Shown: positions 33,490 through 43,080 of the stretch, one piece after another
Position numbering within the stretch: the first letter of the stretch is position 1
Layout: every line of letters starts with the position of its first letter
Assembly (NCBI RefSeq): GCF_014640635.1
Contig: NZ_BMHI01000007.1
Span: 62,001 to 126,000, forward strand
DNA: 64,000 nucleotides
Origin: Flexivirga endophytica
GTDB taxonomy: Bacteria; Actinomycetota; Actinomycetes; Actinomycetales; Dermatophilaceae
Direction: 5' to 3'
Notes under the pieces: generated by a model
Told to the model about the DNA's origin: nothing
Seen by the model: only the letters and a program-made list of their open reading frames with translations
Database searches by the model: none
Translations under genes and position numbers: made by a program

Positions 33490-34554
33490 TCATGCCAGCC
33501 AGCGGCAGAGGGCGTCATTCGCCTCGGTGATCTGCCGCTCCGGGCAGCGCTCGTCGTCGGTGTGCGCGAGATTGGGGTCGCCTGGCCCGAAGTTGACCGC
33601 AGGCACGCCGATCGCCGAGAAGCGCGCGACGTCCGTCCAGCCCTGCTTGGCGGTGACCGGCAGGGCGAGCGCCGCGACGAACGACGCCGCGGCCGGCGTG
33701 TCCAGGCCGGGCCGGGCGCCGGCCGCGCAGTCGCCGAGCGTCACGTCATATCCACTGAAGATCGCGCGCACATGCGCCACGGCTTCTTCGGCGGACTTGT
33801 CCGGAGCGAAGCGGTAGTTGACGGTCACCACGCACCGATCGGGTATGACGTTGCCGGCGATGCCGCCGCTGATCCCGACCGCGTTGAGCGCCTCGTGGTA
33901 GTCGAGTCCGTCGACGTTCACAGTCTCGGGTTCGTATGCCGCCAGCCGCGCCAGCACCTCACCGGCGTCGTGGATCGCATTGTGGCCGTTCCACGGCCGG
34001 GCCGAGTGTGCGCTGATGCCCTTCGTGGCGACATCGACCCGCAGGGTCCCTTTGCAACCGCCCTCGATGCCACCGTTCGTCGGCTCGAGCAGCACCGCGA
34101 AGTCCGCGGCCAGCCACTCGGGGTGCTGCGCGGCGATCCGACGCAGCCCGTTGAACTCCTCCTCGATCTCCTCGCAGTCGTAGAAGACGAACGTCACGTC
34201 GCGGGTCGGCTCGGTGATCGCCTGTGCGACCGCGAGCTGGACGGCGACGCCGCCCTTCATGTCGGTGGTGCCGCGCCCGACCAGCAGGCCGTCTACCCGC
34301 TGGGTCGGCAAGTTCGGCGGGTCGGTCAGCGGGACCGTGTCGAGGTGACCGGCGAGCACGACCCGCTCCGCGCGCCCCAGGTCGGTGCGCGCGACGATCG
34401 TGTTGCCGTCCCGGTCGACCCGCAGGTGCGGCAGCGCGCGCAGCGCCTTCTCCACCGCGTCGGCGATCTGCTGCTCGTCACGGCTCACCGACGGGATGTC
34501 GACCAGGTCCGCGGTGAGGTCGACGACGTCTCGGGTCAGGTCAAGTTCCGCCAT
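33490..34554 (-). CDS. dapE: Succinyl-diaminopimelate desuccinylase
   Basis: The protein has 354 residues from the ATG at 34554. M20-family zinc ligands are visible: [19 protein letters not shown] (Asp), [12 protein letters not shown] (catalytic Glu and ligand) and the C-terminal HTDDE. The enzyme yields L,L-diaminopimelate for lysine and peptidoglycan. It is divergent from dapD, 94 bases apart, so both probably share a promoter region. Other lysine-pathway genes (dapC) lie 5-6 kb away. Confidence 0.94.
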   Translation of the reverse strand: MAELDLTRDVVDLTADLVDIPSVSRDEQQIADAVEKALRALPHLRVDRDGNTIVARTDLGRAERVVLAGHLDTVPLTDPPNLPTQRVDGLLVGRGTTDMKGGVAVQLAVAQAITEPTRDVTFVFYDCEEIEEEFNGLRRIAAQHPEWLAADFAVLLEPTNGGIEGGCKGTLRVDVATKGISAHSARPWNGHNAIHDAGEVLARLAAYEPETVNVDGLDYHEALNAVGISGGIAGNVIPDRCVVTVNYRFAPDKSAEEAVAHVRAIFSGYDVTLGDCAAGARPGLDTPAAASFVAALALPVTAKQGWTDVARFSAIGVPAVNFGPGDPNLAHTDDERCPERQITEANDALCRWLA

Positions 34555-34648
34555 ACGGCAATCCTCGCGTATGGCGAACCGCCGATGTGACGTGCGTCCA
34601 CCCACCAGGTCACGGAATCATCACAGGTCGTCGAATACCCTGGGCGCC

Positions 34649-35587
34649 ATGACTAACTCCCCGCGCGCTGCCTGGGGCTACGGCCTCGCCACCGAGACGT
34701 CCGACGGGGACCTCCTCGACACGTGGTTCCCCGCGCCGAAACTGGGCGAAGCCCCCGCCGACGACCCCTATTCCGAGCCGGCCGACATCGCGGCGCTCGC
34801 TCGCGAGCACCCGCGCCGGCAGGTGCGCACCCGCGTGACCCGCGTGGCGATCGACCTCGACACGCCGCCGGCGGACGTCCCGGACGCCTACCTGCGGCTG
34901 CACCTGCTCAGCCACCGCATGGTCCTGCCCAACTCGGTCAACCTGGACGGCATCTTCGGTGTCCTGAACAACGTCGTCTGGACCAACTACGGCCCGTGCG
35001 CCGTCGACGATTTCGAGCAGACCCGGGTCCGGCTGCGCCTCGAGGGCCCGGTCCAGGTGCACAGCATCGACAAGTTCCCGCGGATGACCGACTACGTCGT
35101 GCCGTCCGGAGTGCGCATCGCCGACGCCGACCGGGTGCGACTCGGCGCCCACCTGGCCGAGGGCACGACGGTCATGCACGAGGGCTTCTGCAACTACAAC
35201 GCCGGCACGCTCGGCACCTCGATGGTCGAGGGCCGCATCGTGCAGGGCGTCGTCGTCGGCGACGGCTCGGACATCGGCGGCGGAGCGTCGATCATGGGCA
35301 CCCTGTCCGGCGGCGGCACCGACCGGGTGTCGATCGGCGAGCGCTGCCTGATCGGCGCCGAGGCCGGCATCGGCATCTCCCTCGGCGACGACTGCGTGAT
35401 CGAGGCGGGCCTCTACGTCACCGCCGGCACCAAGGTGACGCTGCCGGACGGCGCGATCGTCAAGGCGCGCGAGCTGTCCGGCCAGGACGGTCTGCTGTTC
35501 ATCCGCAACTCCACGACCGGTGTCGTCGAGTGCCGGCCGCGCAAGGGACATGGCATCGCGCTCAACGACGCCTTGCACGCCAACTGA
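34649..35587 (+). CDS. dapD: Tetrahydrodipicolinate N-succinyltransferase
   Basis: The protein has 312 residues from the ATG at 34649. It is the actinobacterial long DapD: an N-terminal domain with [13 protein letters not shown], then left-handed beta-helix hexapeptides ([55 protein letters not shown]). It transfers succinyl from succinyl-CoA in the DAP pathway. It is divergent from dapE. Confidence 0.94.
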   Translation: MTNSPRAAWGYGLATETSDGDLLDTWFPAPKLGEAPADDPYSEPADIAALAREHPRRQVRTRVTRVAIDLDTPPADVPDAYLRLHLLSHRMVLPNSVNLDGIFGVLNNVVWTNYGPCAVDDFEQTRVRLRLEGPVQVHSIDKFPRMTDYVVPSGVRIADADRVRLGAHLAEGTTVMHEGFCNYNAGTLGTSMVEGRIVQGVVVGDGSDIGGGASIMGTLSGGGTDRVSIGERCLIGAEAGIGISLGDDCVIEAGLYVTAGTKVTLPDGAIVKARELSGQDGLLFIRNSTTGVVECRPRKGHGIALNDALHAN

Positions 35588-35623
35588 CCCACCCCTCCGA
35601 GAGAAGCAGCGAACCCGCCCCAC

Positions 35624-36721
35624 ATGCCCCTACGCCGCAGACGCGACCGCAACCCCGGTGACCGCGAGGTCCATCAGTTGTATGGCGCGGGCTCCGACGC
35701 CGGCGACGAGCAACCGGCTCGCTACGCCTACCCCGCTGAGCACTACGCGCACGACCCGGAGGAGTACGACGACGGCCCGGTCGACGGGTTCAACCACGAC
35801 CCCGAGGACGACTCGGCGTGGGCGGCATTCGGGGGTGAGGACTTCTTCGAGGAGGAGCACCGCCCGCGCGGACCGATCCGGCGCACCCTCGGCTGCCTGA
35901 TCCCGATCGCGCTGGTCGCGGGGATCGCCGGTGGCGGCTACGTCGCTTACCAGCACCTGCGCGACAACTGGGGCTCACCGACGTGCAAGTTCGTCGCGGA
36001 CAGCTATGACTACCAATGGGATCCGGACCAGACGCAGTCTGCGTCGACGATCGTCGCGGTCGGTGTCTACAAGAAGGGCATCCCGGCGCGTGGGGCGATC
36101 GTGGCGACCACGACCGCCATACAGGAATCCAAACTGCGCAACCTCGCGTATGGCGACCTCGACTCCCTCGGACTCTTCCAACAGCGCAAGAGCCAGGGAT
36201 GGGGCACCACCGAGCAGATCCAGGACCCGGTCTTCTCCAGCGGCTCGTTCTACAACGCCCTGCTGAAGGTCCCGAACTGGGAGACGATGCCCATCGGCGA
36301 AGCCGCCCAGGAGGTCCAGAAGAGCGGCTTCCCGGACGCGTATGCCGAGCACGAGACGCAGGGCCAGGTCATCACCAAGGTGATGACCGGTGCGGCCCAC
36401 GAGGCGATCGGCTGCCGACTCGACCCGGCGAAGAAGAACGGCTCGCCGTCGCAGATCGTCCAGCAACTCCGGGACGAGAGCGGGCTGAACGCGACGGCGG
36501 GTGCGCGTTCGGTCGACTACCGCGCCAAGTCGGTCAACGGCGCGTTCGCGATCGCGTCCTGGGCCGTTGCCCACGCCGACTCGGACAACATCACCGCGGT
36601 CACCGTCGGTGATCGTGCGTGGGAGCGACACCGCGGGCGCGACGGCTGGAGCTGGCGTGCTGCCGCGCAGCCCACCAGCTCCCCGACGGCGGTCCGCATC
36701 GACGTGGAGACCGGGAAGTAG
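35624..36721 (+). CDS. Membrane-anchored lysozyme-like protein
   Basis: The protein has 365 residues. The first 90 are acidic and Tyr-rich with YPAEHYAHDPEEYDDGPVDG, and they end in a membrane helix (TLGCLIPIALVAGIAGGGYV). The outer domain contains VATTTAIQESKLRNLAYGD, where the Glu of QESKL fits a transglycosylase active site, followed by DSLGLFQQRKSQGWGT, a lysozyme-fold pattern. Such proteins in actinobacteria are often labelled 'heavy metal transporter' without basis. A muralytic role is inferred. It follows dapD by 36 bases and may be co-transcribed. Confidence 0.75.
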   Translation: MPLRRRRDRNPGDREVHQLYGAGSDAGDEQPARYAYPAEHYAHDPEEYDDGPVDGFNHDPEDDSAWAAFGGEDFFEEEHRPRGPIRRTLGCLIPIALVAGIAGGGYVAYQHLRDNWGSPTCKFVADSYDYQWDPDQTQSASTIVAVGVYKKGIPARGAIVATTTAIQESKLRNLAYGDLDSLGLFQQRKSQGWGTTEQIQDPVFSSGSFYNALLKVPNWETMPIGEAAQEVQKSGFPDAYAEHETQGQVITKVMTGAAHEAIGCRLDPAKKNGSPSQIVQQLRDESGLNATAGARSVDYRAKSVNGAFAIASWAVAHADSDNITAVTVGDRAWERHRGRDGWSWRAAAQPTSSPTAVRIDVETGK

Positions 36722-36750
36722 CCGGAAACCGCCCGGCTCCGATCCACCCG

Positions 36751-36772
36751 CTACCTACTCGACAGTAGGTAG
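36751..36772 (+). terminator. Hairpin after the lysozyme-like gene
   Basis: A perfect 9-bp stem, CTACCTACT/AGTAGGTAG, with loop CGAC is followed by CGTTCGTG. It is a modest candidate terminator. Confidence 0.55.
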
Positions 36773-36796
36773 CGTTCGTGTGACCCACCTCACTCT

Positions 36797-36863
36797 GAGG
36801 CCTATTCTCTGTTGGGGTTGCGACTCGCAAGCTCGCTGCAACCCACAACAGAGCACAAGCCTC
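36797..36863. repeat. Long hairpin repeat, copy R3
   Basis: The outer stem GAGGCCT (36797-36803) pairs with AAGCCTC (36857-36863), with one wobble on the minus strand. The inner stem (36807-36821 with 36838-36853, one bulged A) has a 16-nt loop with TCGCAAGCTC. Compared with R1, inner-stem positions 3 and 10 are changed in both partners. It ends 38 bases before the lipase start. Confidence 0.85.
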
Positions 36864-36901
36864 CTGTGCCTGTTACTAATCAACTTCCCTGGAGGCTTCA
36901 C

Positions 36902-37834
36902 ATGCGTCTCACCCGTTCCGCAGCCCTCTCCTTCGCTTGCGCCGGCACCGCAGCTGTCCTGGTCAGCACCGCCGCGGCGCCCGCCGCTCGCGCGGAGTCG
37001 ACCCTGCCGATCGGCGGCCTGGGCGATGCTGCCGTCGGCTATGCCTTCCACCCGAATTCCGTTGCGGGAGCCAACGATTGGAGCTGCAAGCCGAGCGCGG
37101 CACACCCCGACCCGGTGGTGCTGTTGCCCGGCACCTTCGCCAACATCGGCGCCAACTTCGTCGCACTGTCCCCCATGCTGAAGAACGCCGGCTACTGCGT
37201 CTTCGCGACTAACTTCGGGATGACCTGGCTGTCGGCGGGTGACCGCGTCGGCGGCCTCGACACCGAGACCACCTCCGGCAACCAGGTGGCGGCGTTCATC
37301 GACAAGGTGCTCGCCTCCACCGGTGCGCAGAAGGTCGACATCGTCGGCCACAGCCAGGGCGGCTCGATGGGCGTCAACTACCTGAAACTGCACGACGGCG
37401 GCAACAAGGTCGGCACGTATGTCGGCTGGGGCCAGAGCTCGAACGGCACGACGCTGTCCGGGCTCGTCACGGGCGCCCAGGCCCTCGGCGCCCTCGGCAT
37501 CTTCAACGTCGGCCTCGCGGCGCTCGGCGCCCCCGGCCTGCGGGACCAGGAGGTCGGGTCGGCATACACGAAACAGACGGCCGCCATACCGCTGCCGCAG
37601 GGTCCGAAGTACCTCACCATCCAGACCACCCACGACCAGGTCGTCACGCCGTACGCCACCCAATCGCTGCCCGGCGCGCAGAACATCGTGCTGCAGAACC
37701 TGTGCCCGAACGACCCGACCGGTCACGCCGGTCTGTTCCTGGACAGCCCGACGCTGCAACTGACGATGAACGCGCTCGGCGGCGGCCCGGCCGACTTCAA
37801 GCCGGAATGCACCGGCTACGGTCCGGCGATCTAG
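36902..37834 (+). CDS. Secreted lipase/esterase, alpha/beta hydrolase
   Basis: The protein has 310 residues from the ATG at 36902, with GGAGG nine bases upstream. The signal peptide (RLTRSAALSFACAGTAAVLV) has cleavage near ARAES. The mature part has the oxyanion PVVLLPGTFAN and the nucleophile elbow IVGHSQGGSMGVNY, then candidate Asp in QTTHDQVVTPY and His in TGHAGLFLD. This is the class 2 lipase/EstA-like family that acts on esters outside the cell. An R3 hairpin lies in its leader region. Confidence 0.9.
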   Translation: MRLTRSAALSFACAGTAAVLVSTAAAPAARAESTLPIGGLGDAAVGYAFHPNSVAGANDWSCKPSAAHPDPVVLLPGTFANIGANFVALSPMLKNAGYCVFATNFGMTWLSAGDRVGGLDTETTSGNQVAAFIDKVLASTGAQKVDIVGHSQGGSMGVNYLKLHDGGNKVGTYVGWGQSSNGTTLSGLVTGAQALGALGIFNVGLAALGAPGLRDQEVGSAYTKQTAAIPLPQGPKYLTIQTTHDQVVTPYATQSLPGAQNIVLQNLCPNDPTGHAGLFLDSPTLQLTMNALGGGPADFKPECTGYGPAI

Positions 37835-37931
37835 CCACCCCACGAAGGTCTCCTCCGCTTCGCACTTCGCGGGGACCCCGACACCCGTGTGAAAGTCATC
37901 TCGGGCAATGCGCACGAAAACGACACACGAA

Positions 37932-37961
37932 AACGCCCGGCACCGCGTGGTGCCGGGCGTT
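37932..37961. terminator. Bidirectional terminator
   Basis: A 13-bp stem (37932-37944 with 37949-37961) with loop GCGT is flanked by AAA on the left and TTCTTGT on the right. It lies between convergent lipase and gltA. Confidence 0.85.
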
Positions 37962-37980
37962 CTTGTATGCGGATCAGTGA

Positions 37981-39258
37981 TCAGTAGTCGCGGGCGCCCT
38001 CGCCGACGTAGATCTGCCGCGGACGGCCGATCTTGGTGGCCGGGTCCTCCATCATCTCGCGCCACTGGGCGATCCAGCCCGGCAGGCGACCGATGGCGAA
38101 GAGCACGGTGAACATCTCGGTCGGGAAGCCCATGGCCTTGTAGATGAGGCCGGTGTAGAAGTCGACGTTCGGGTAGAGCTTGCGCGAGACGAAGTAGTCG
38201 TCCTTCAGCGCGATCTCTTCCAGCCGCATCGCCATCTCGAGCTGCGGGTCGTTGACGCCCATCTTCTTGAGGATCTCGTCGGCCGACTTCTTCACGATGG
38301 CGGCGCGCGGGTCGTAGTTCTTGTAGACGCGGTGTCCGAAGCCCATGAGCTTCACCCCGGTCTCCTTGTTCTTGACCTTCTCGACGAACTTGTCGACGTC
38401 GCCGCCGAATTCGCTGTCGATACTGTCCAGCATCTCCAGGACGGCCGCGTTGGCGCCGCCGTGCAGCGGACCGGACAGCGCGTGGATGCCGGCCGAGATG
38501 GAGCCGAAGAGGTTGGCGTGACCGGAGCCCACCAGACGCACGGTCGACGTCGAGCAGTTCTGTTCGTGGTCTGCATGCAGGATGAACAGCTGGTCCAGCG
38601 CCTTGGAGACGACCGGGTCGATGTCGTAGTCCTCGGACGGGAAGCCGAACGTCATACGCAGGAAGTTCTCGACGAGGCTCAGCTTGTTGTCCGGGTAGAG
38701 CGTCGGCTGGCCCTGGCTCTTCTTGTGGGCGTATGCCGCGATCGTCGGCAGCTTGGCCAACAGACGCACGGTCGACAGCTCGATCTGGTCGCGGTCGGTG
38801 ATCGACAGCGAGTCCTGGTAGAAGGTGCCGAGCGCGGAGACCGCAGCGGACAGGACCGACATCGGGTGCGCGTCCCGCGGGAACGCGGCCAGCAGGTCCT
38901 TGAGGTCCTCGTGCAGCATCGTGTGTCGACGGATGCGCTCGGTGAACGCGTCCAGCTCCTCCGGCGTCGGCAGCTCGCCGTAGATCAGCAGGTAGGAGAC
39001 CTCGATGAAGGTCGACTTCTCGGCCAGCTGCTCGATCGGGTAACCGCGGTAACGCAGGATGCCGGCGCCGCCGTCGATGTAGGTGATCGCCGACTTGCAG
39101 GAGGCAGTGTTGACGAAGCCGACGTCGAGAGTGACGTTGCCGGTCTCGCCCAACAGCTTCGAGATGTCGTAGCCGTCGTTGCCCTCGGTCGCGGGGACGA
39201 TCCCGAACTCGAGGGTCTTGTCCCCTGCCTGGAATGTGGCAGGTGCCTGGTCAGTCAT
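37981..39258 (-). CDS. gltA: Citrate synthase
   Basis: The protein has 425 residues, a type II hexameric-size citrate synthase. Active-site segments are GPLHGGANAAVLEML (His), GFGHRVYKNYDPR (His) and the C-terminal VDFYTGLIYKAMGFP with Asp. It condenses oxaloacetate and acetyl-CoA at the entry of the TCA cycle. The start has a GGACGGAAAGCAAAT leader. It is monocistronic with a terminator at 37932. Confidence 0.96.
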   Translation of the reverse strand: MTDQAPATFQAGDKTLEFGIVPATEGNDGYDISKLLGETGNVTLDVGFVNTASCKSAITYIDGGAGILRYRGYPIEQLAEKSTFIEVSYLLIYGELPTPEELDAFTERIRRHTMLHEDLKDLLAAFPRDAHPMSVLSAAVSALGTFYQDSLSITDRDQIELSTVRLLAKLPTIAAYAHKKSQGQPTLYPDNKLSLVENFLRMTFGFPSEDYDIDPVVSKALDQLFILHADHEQNCSTSTVRLVGSGHANLFGSISAGIHALSGPLHGGANAAVLEMLDSIDSEFGGDVDKFVEKVKNKETGVKLMGFGHRVYKNYDPRAAIVKKSADEILKKMGVNDPQLEMAMRLEEIALKDDYFVSRKLYPNVDFYTGLIYKAMGFPTEMFTVLFAIGRLPGWIAQWREMMEDPATKIGRPRQIYVGEGARDY

Positions 39259-39359
39259 ATTTGCTTTCCGTCCTTATACGTCAACCGGCAGCACTGCCGG
39301 GGAAGTCAGCGAAATCGACGGTACCTCAGCCTGGGCCGAGGGCAGGCTGCGACCCCGTG

Positions 39360-40466
39360 TCAAGAAGTGAGTCTCTTCGCGGCAGCGGAAATTCGCTCGT
39401 CGGTCGCCGTGAGCGCGATGCGCACGTGCTGTGCGCCGGCCGCTCCGTAGAAGTCACCGGGCGCTGCGAGGATGCCGCGCTCGGCCAGCTCGTCGATGCT
39501 CTCCCGGCACGGCTTGCCCTGGGTCGCCCAGAGATAGAGACCGGCGTCGGAGTAGTCGATCCGCCAATCTGCTTGCAGCAGAGCGGTTTTAAGCTCTGCC
39601 CGCCGGGCTGCGTAGATCTGTTTCTGCACGGCGACGTGCTCGTCGTCCTGCACTGCGGCGTGTATGACGCGCTGCACCGGCCAGGGCACGATCATCCCGG
39701 CGTGCTTGCGCACCTGCACCAGCCGCTGGACGAGGGCGGCGTCACCAGCGACGAACCCGGCGCGGTAGCCGGCAAGGTTGCTCTGTTTCGACAACGAGTA
39801 GACCGCGAGCAGTCCTTCGTGACTTCCACCACAGATGCGGTCGTCCAGGATGCTTGGAGTGGTCAGACCATCCGGGTCCTCACGCCAGTCGAGTTCGGCG
39901 TAGCACTCGTCGCTGGCGACGATCACACCTCGCCGGCGGGCCCAGGCGACGACCTTCTTCAGGTGGTCGACCGGCAGGACCTGACCGTGCGGGTTGGCCG
40001 GAGTGTTGATCCACAACAGTTTCGGAGCCATCGGGCCGAACTGCAGCAGACTTGCCGCTGCCCTCGGGGTGGCGCCGGCGATGCGCGCACCGACGTCATA
40101 CGTCGGGTAGGCCAACTCCGGGATGCCGACCGAGCTGCCTGCGCCGAGACCGAGGAGGGTCGGCAACCACGCGACCAACTCCTTGGTGCCGATGACCGGC
40201 ATCACCGAGTCGGGGTCGACTCCGGAGGCGTTGCGCCGGCGGGCGAACCAGCCGGCGACGGCCGCCCGCAGGTCGGGAGTGCCCCACACCTGCGGGTAAC
40301 CCGGCGCGTCGGCGGCCGCAACCAGCGCGTCCTGCAGCACCTGCGGGGTCGGATCGACGGGCGTGCCGACCGACAGGTCGACGATGCCGTCGGGGTGGGA
40401 CCCGGCCTTCGCCTTGGCGGCAGTCAGGGAGTCCCAGGGGAAGTCAGGCAGATCAGCGACGGGCAT
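39360..40466 (-). CDS. dapC: Succinyldiaminopimelate transaminase
   Basis: The protein has 368 residues, a class I/II PLP aminotransferase. The PLP lysine lies in VYSLSKQSNLAGYRAGF, with NTPANPHGQVLP and DECYAELDW as cofactor and substrate contacts. Position right after the 7Fe ferredoxin (12 bases) is the conserved actinobacterial fdx-dapC pair, which supports DapC rather than another aminotransferase. It completes the DAP set with dapD and dapE nearby. Confidence 0.88.
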   Translation of the reverse strand: MPVADLPDFPWDSLTAAKAKAGSHPDGIVDLSVGTPVDPTPQVLQDALVAAADAPGYPQVWGTPDLRAAVAGWFARRRNASGVDPDSVMPVIGTKELVAWLPTLLGLGAGSSVGIPELAYPTYDVGARIAGATPRAAASLLQFGPMAPKLLWINTPANPHGQVLPVDHLKKVVAWARRRGVIVASDECYAELDWREDPDGLTTPSILDDRICGGSHEGLLAVYSLSKQSNLAGYRAGFVAGDAALVQRLVQVRKHAGMIVPWPVQRVIHAAVQDDEHVAVQKQIYAARRAELKTALLQADWRIDYSDAGLYLWATQGKPCRESIDELAERGILAAPGDFYGAAGAQHVRIALTATDERISAAAKRLTS

Positions 40467-40478
40467 GCGCGACGCGCG

Positions 40479-40805
40479 TCACTCGTCGTGTTCCTGCGGC
40501 GGCAGCGCAGCGATCAGCGGGTGGTCCTTGGGGATGACACCCATCTTGGCGGCGCCACCGGGGCTGCCGATGTCGTCGAAGAACTCGACGTTGGCCTTGT
40601 AGTAGTCGGCCCACTGCTCGGGGGTGTCGTCCTCGTAGTAGATCGCCTCGACCGGGCAGACCGGCTCACAGGCTCCGCAGTCGACGCATTCGTCGGGCTG
40701 GATGTAGAGGCTGCGCTGGCCCTCGTAGATGCAGTCGACCGGACATTCCTCGATGCACGCCTTGTCCTTGAGGTCGACGCACGGCTGTGCAATGACGTAG
40801 GTCAT
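40479..40805 (-). CDS. fdxA: 7Fe ferredoxin
   Basis: The protein has 108 residues. Cluster ligands are C-x7-C-x3-CP (QPCVDLKDKACIEECPVDC) for the 3Fe-4S site with one Cys shared, and CVDCGACEPVCPVEAI for the 4Fe-4S site. The long C-terminal extension is typical of FdxA/FdxC. It has AGGAGG ten bases before the ATG. It is a low-potential electron carrier and likely shares a transcript with dapC. Confidence 0.95.
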   Translation of the reverse strand: MTYVIAQPCVDLKDKACIEECPVDCIYEGQRSLYIQPDECVDCGACEPVCPVEAIYYEDDTPEQWADYYKANVEFFDDIGSPGGAAKMGVIPKDHPLIAALPPQEHDE

Positions 40806-40888
40806 ACGAAACGGTCCTCCTGCTGCGAAGCATGCGTGGCCGTACGTCGACGGCCGATAGGTCGATATCCGTCTTCTAGTATGCCGTC

Positions 40889-41989
40889 GTGCCCTCCGAG
40901 CCCGTCAGTCAGTCTCACCTCACCGAACTTCTCGTGCCGGGCACCCGTGTCGTGCTGCGCTGTCGACTGGCGTCATCGCAGGTCGAACCGGGTGGTCCGA
41001 CGCTGACCGATGTGGTCGGCGATGTGGCCGAGGTCACTGCTGATGCGGTCGTGCTCGACACCCGCAACGGCGCTGTGCCGGTGGATCGCTCAAGCATCGT
41101 GCTGGCCAAACGCATCCCGCCCGCTCGTCCGCGCCGGGCGCCTCGCAGCCACCCACTCCTGCAACCCACCCGATCCCGAATGACGGCTTCTTCACCGAGT
41201 GACGGTCCGAACTCGCCGTCACTCGGCGAGGAAGCCGTCGCTCGCGACCTGTTGGAGGCACTGATGGTGGCAGGAATGCCGCCGCTGGACTCCGCGCACG
41301 TCGGCGACTGGTTGCTGCGCGCGGCCAACGGCTACACCGGACGCGCGAATTCCGTTCTGGCCGTGGGTGATCCGGGTGTCCCGCTGGATGCTGCCGTCGA
41401 GCAGGTCGTCGCCTGGTATGCCGAACGGGACCAGCCGGCGCTGATCCAACTGCCGCACGCGACCGACGCCGACCCGGCCGCATCGACCCTGGGATCGGTT
41501 CTGGCTCAACAGGATTGGCACTTCTTCCTGCGGACCTCGGTCATGACGAGACGCACGCCGAACAGCGAATCGGCAGCGAACGGTGCGGCGTTGCGGGTCG
41601 AGGTGTCGGACGAGCCGACGGACGACTGGTGGCACACGGCGTCATCGCGAGCGCTCGCCCACCGCGACACTCTGGGCCGGATGCTGGAGCGGGTTCGGCC
41701 TGCGGCATACCTCACGGCATACCTCGACGATCGCCCGATCGGGCACCTGCGACTCGCACTGGCCGACGGCTGGTCCGGCGTCTTCGACGTGCACACCGAT
41801 CCCGCAGCTCGTGGTCGCGGCGTCGCCCGCGCACTGATGCGCCAGGCCGAGCGGACCGCATCCGAACGACGAATCCCGTTGCAGTACTTGCAGGTTGCCG
41901 CCGACAACCACGCGGCGGTCGGCCTCTACCGGTCTCTCGGATGGCAGACCCACCACGAGTACCACTACGCCCGCCCCACGGACCACTGA
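40889..41989 (+). CDS. GNAT acetyltransferase with N-terminal SH3-like domain
   Basis: The protein has 366 residues from a GTG start. Residues 1-80 look like a small beta-barrel (GTRVVLRCRLASSQVEPGGP). The C-terminal half is a GNAT fold with the acetyl-CoA loop VHTDPAARGRGVARALMRQA and VAADNHAAVGLYRSLGW. The pattern resembles mycobacterial Rv0428c-type histone-like acetyltransferases. A palindromic repeat element (41181-41240) is part of the reading frame and encodes the linker MTASSPSDGPNSPSLGEEAV. It is divergent from fdxA, and its stop is followed by another copy of the same repeat. Confidence 0.85.
   Translation: MPSEPVSQSHLTELLVPGTRVVLRCRLASSQVEPGGPTLTDVVGDVAEVTADAVVLDTRNGAVPVDRSSIVLAKRIPPARPRRAPRSHPLLQPTRSRMTASSPSDGPNSPSLGEEAVARDLLEALMVAGMPPLDSAHVGDWLLRAANGYTGRANSVLAVGDPGVPLDAAVEQVVAWYAERDQPALIQLPHATDADPAASTLGSVLAQQDWHFFLRTSVMTRRTPNSESAANGAALRVEVSDEPTDDWWHTASSRALAHRDTLGRMLERVRPAAYLTAYLDDRPIGHLRLALADGWSGVFDVHTDPAARGRGVARALMRQAERTASERRIPLQYLQVAADNHAAVGLYRSLGWQTHHEYHYARPTDH
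41181..41240. repeat. 60-bp TGACGG element, copy C, inside the GNAT coding sequence
   Basis: TGACGG (41181), TGACGG (41200), CCGTCA (41216) and CCGTCG (41235) are spaced N13-N10-N13. The inner stem CCGAGTGACGG pairs with CCGTCACTCGG, and the outer GACGGCTTC with GAAGCCGTC. The element is exactly 20 codons long and stays in frame. Confidence 0.88.
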
Positions 41990-42046
41990 CGGTCCGCGGG
42001 TCGACTGACGGTGCCGGGACACCGTCAGTCGACCCGGAGACCGTCA
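41988..42046. repeat. 60-bp TGACGG element, copy A
   Basis: TGACGG (41988), TGACGG (42006), CCGTCA (42022) and CCGTCA (42041) are spaced N12-N10-N13. The inner stem is a perfect 17 bp (41997-42013 with 42020-42036). The element overlaps the GNAT stop and sits upstream of the AbiEi-like gene. Confidence 0.9.
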
Positions 42047-42100
42047 CAGTCGGGCTCCTGTGGATTAGTTCTGCGTCGGCACGGCCGATTTTGCAATGGT

Positions 42101-43060
42101 ATGGCGATGTCCGAGCAGCCACTCGACCGGCGCGAAATCATGCCGACCGCCGCTTTCGTCCGACGTGGCATCAAGCCGTCCCGACTCGCCGGCATCGGGT
42201 CCGCACCACTCGTCAAGGTCCGAACCGGTCACTACGTGTCTGCCGAACGCTGGACCGACCTGTCTCCTGCCGGACGACATCGCGCGCTGATTCTCGCGAC
42301 GACGGCTCAGATGCGCACTCCGTTGCCGATGCTGTCCGGTGTATCGGCAGCGGTCATGTTGCGGATGCCTGTCATCGGTCGTTTCCCCTCGCGGGTGCAA
42401 GTGATGTTGGATGCCGGAGCCGCGGGATCGAGTGCGCTGGTGCAGCGACACCGGGTCGTCGACCTGCCCGAGCCCGTGTTCGTCGACGGCATACCGGTCA
42501 CGCCGCCCGCGCGGACCGTCGTGGATCTGGCACGGACCAGGTCGCTCGGGTGCGGACTGGTGGCCGGCGACTGGGCGGTCCGGGCGGAACGCTGCAGCAT
42601 CGAGGAGATCGTGGACGCAGCAGTACGGGTGCCACGTCGCGGTCGGGGACGGGCCGCTGCCGTACTCACCGCGCGGTTGGTGGATCCACGTGCGGAGTCA
42701 CCCGGTGAGTCCCTCAGCAGGGCCAGGATCTACGAGTACGGATTCCCCGAGCCACAACTCCAGGTTCCCCTCGTCGACGACCGCGGCGAGTTCGGCCGAG
42801 GCGACTTCGGCTGGCCGGGCCTCATCGGCGAGTTCGACGGAGACCGGAAGTACCGCGCGACCGGTGACGCCGGGAACACCGCCAGTGAGGACATCGTCGT
42901 CAGGGAGAAACATCGCGAGGACCGTGCGCGCCGCATGGGTTGGGGGTTCGCGCGCTGGGTCTGGCTCGATGCCCTACGGGGCATCGGACTGGCGGCGGCA
43001 CTGGAATCGGCGGGCCTGGAGCCGTCGACAAACCACCGGTGGGGCCGAGACATCAGCTGA
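42101..43060 (+). CDS. AbiEi-like/DUF559-type protein
   Basis: The protein has 319 residues from the ATG at 42101 (42107 also possible). The N-terminal region LSPAGRHRALILATTAQMRT and the middle VTPPARTVVDLARTRSLG are typical of actinobacterial proteins annotated as type IV antitoxin AbiEi-like. The C-terminal part LSRARIYEYGFPEPQLQVPL and IGEFDGDRKYR, with Asp/Glu/Lys, resembles a DUF559/Vsr-like nuclease fold. No AbiEii-type toxin gene is adjacent, so a solitary regulator or nuclease-like protein is possible. The gene is bracketed by copies A and B of the TGACGG element. Confidence 0.65.
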   Translation: MAMSEQPLDRREIMPTAAFVRRGIKPSRLAGIGSAPLVKVRTGHYVSAERWTDLSPAGRHRALILATTAQMRTPLPMLSGVSAAVMLRMPVIGRFPSRVQVMLDAGAAGSSALVQRHRVVDLPEPVFVDGIPVTPPARTVVDLARTRSLGCGLVAGDWAVRAERCSIEEIVDAAVRVPRRGRGRAAAVLTARLVDPRAESPGESLSRARIYEYGFPEPQLQVPLVDDRGEFGRGDFGWPGLIGEFDGDRKYRATGDAGNTASEDIVVREKHREDRARRMGWGFARWVWLDALRGIGLAAALESAGLEPSTNHRWGRDIS

Positions 43061-43080
43061 GTCTGCAGTCCACAGACGAA

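Noticed and set aside
42101-43060. Complete type IV toxin-antitoxin system
   Set aside because: Only an AbiEi-like protein is present; both neighbours are unrelated and no AbiEii nucleotidyltransferase is seen.
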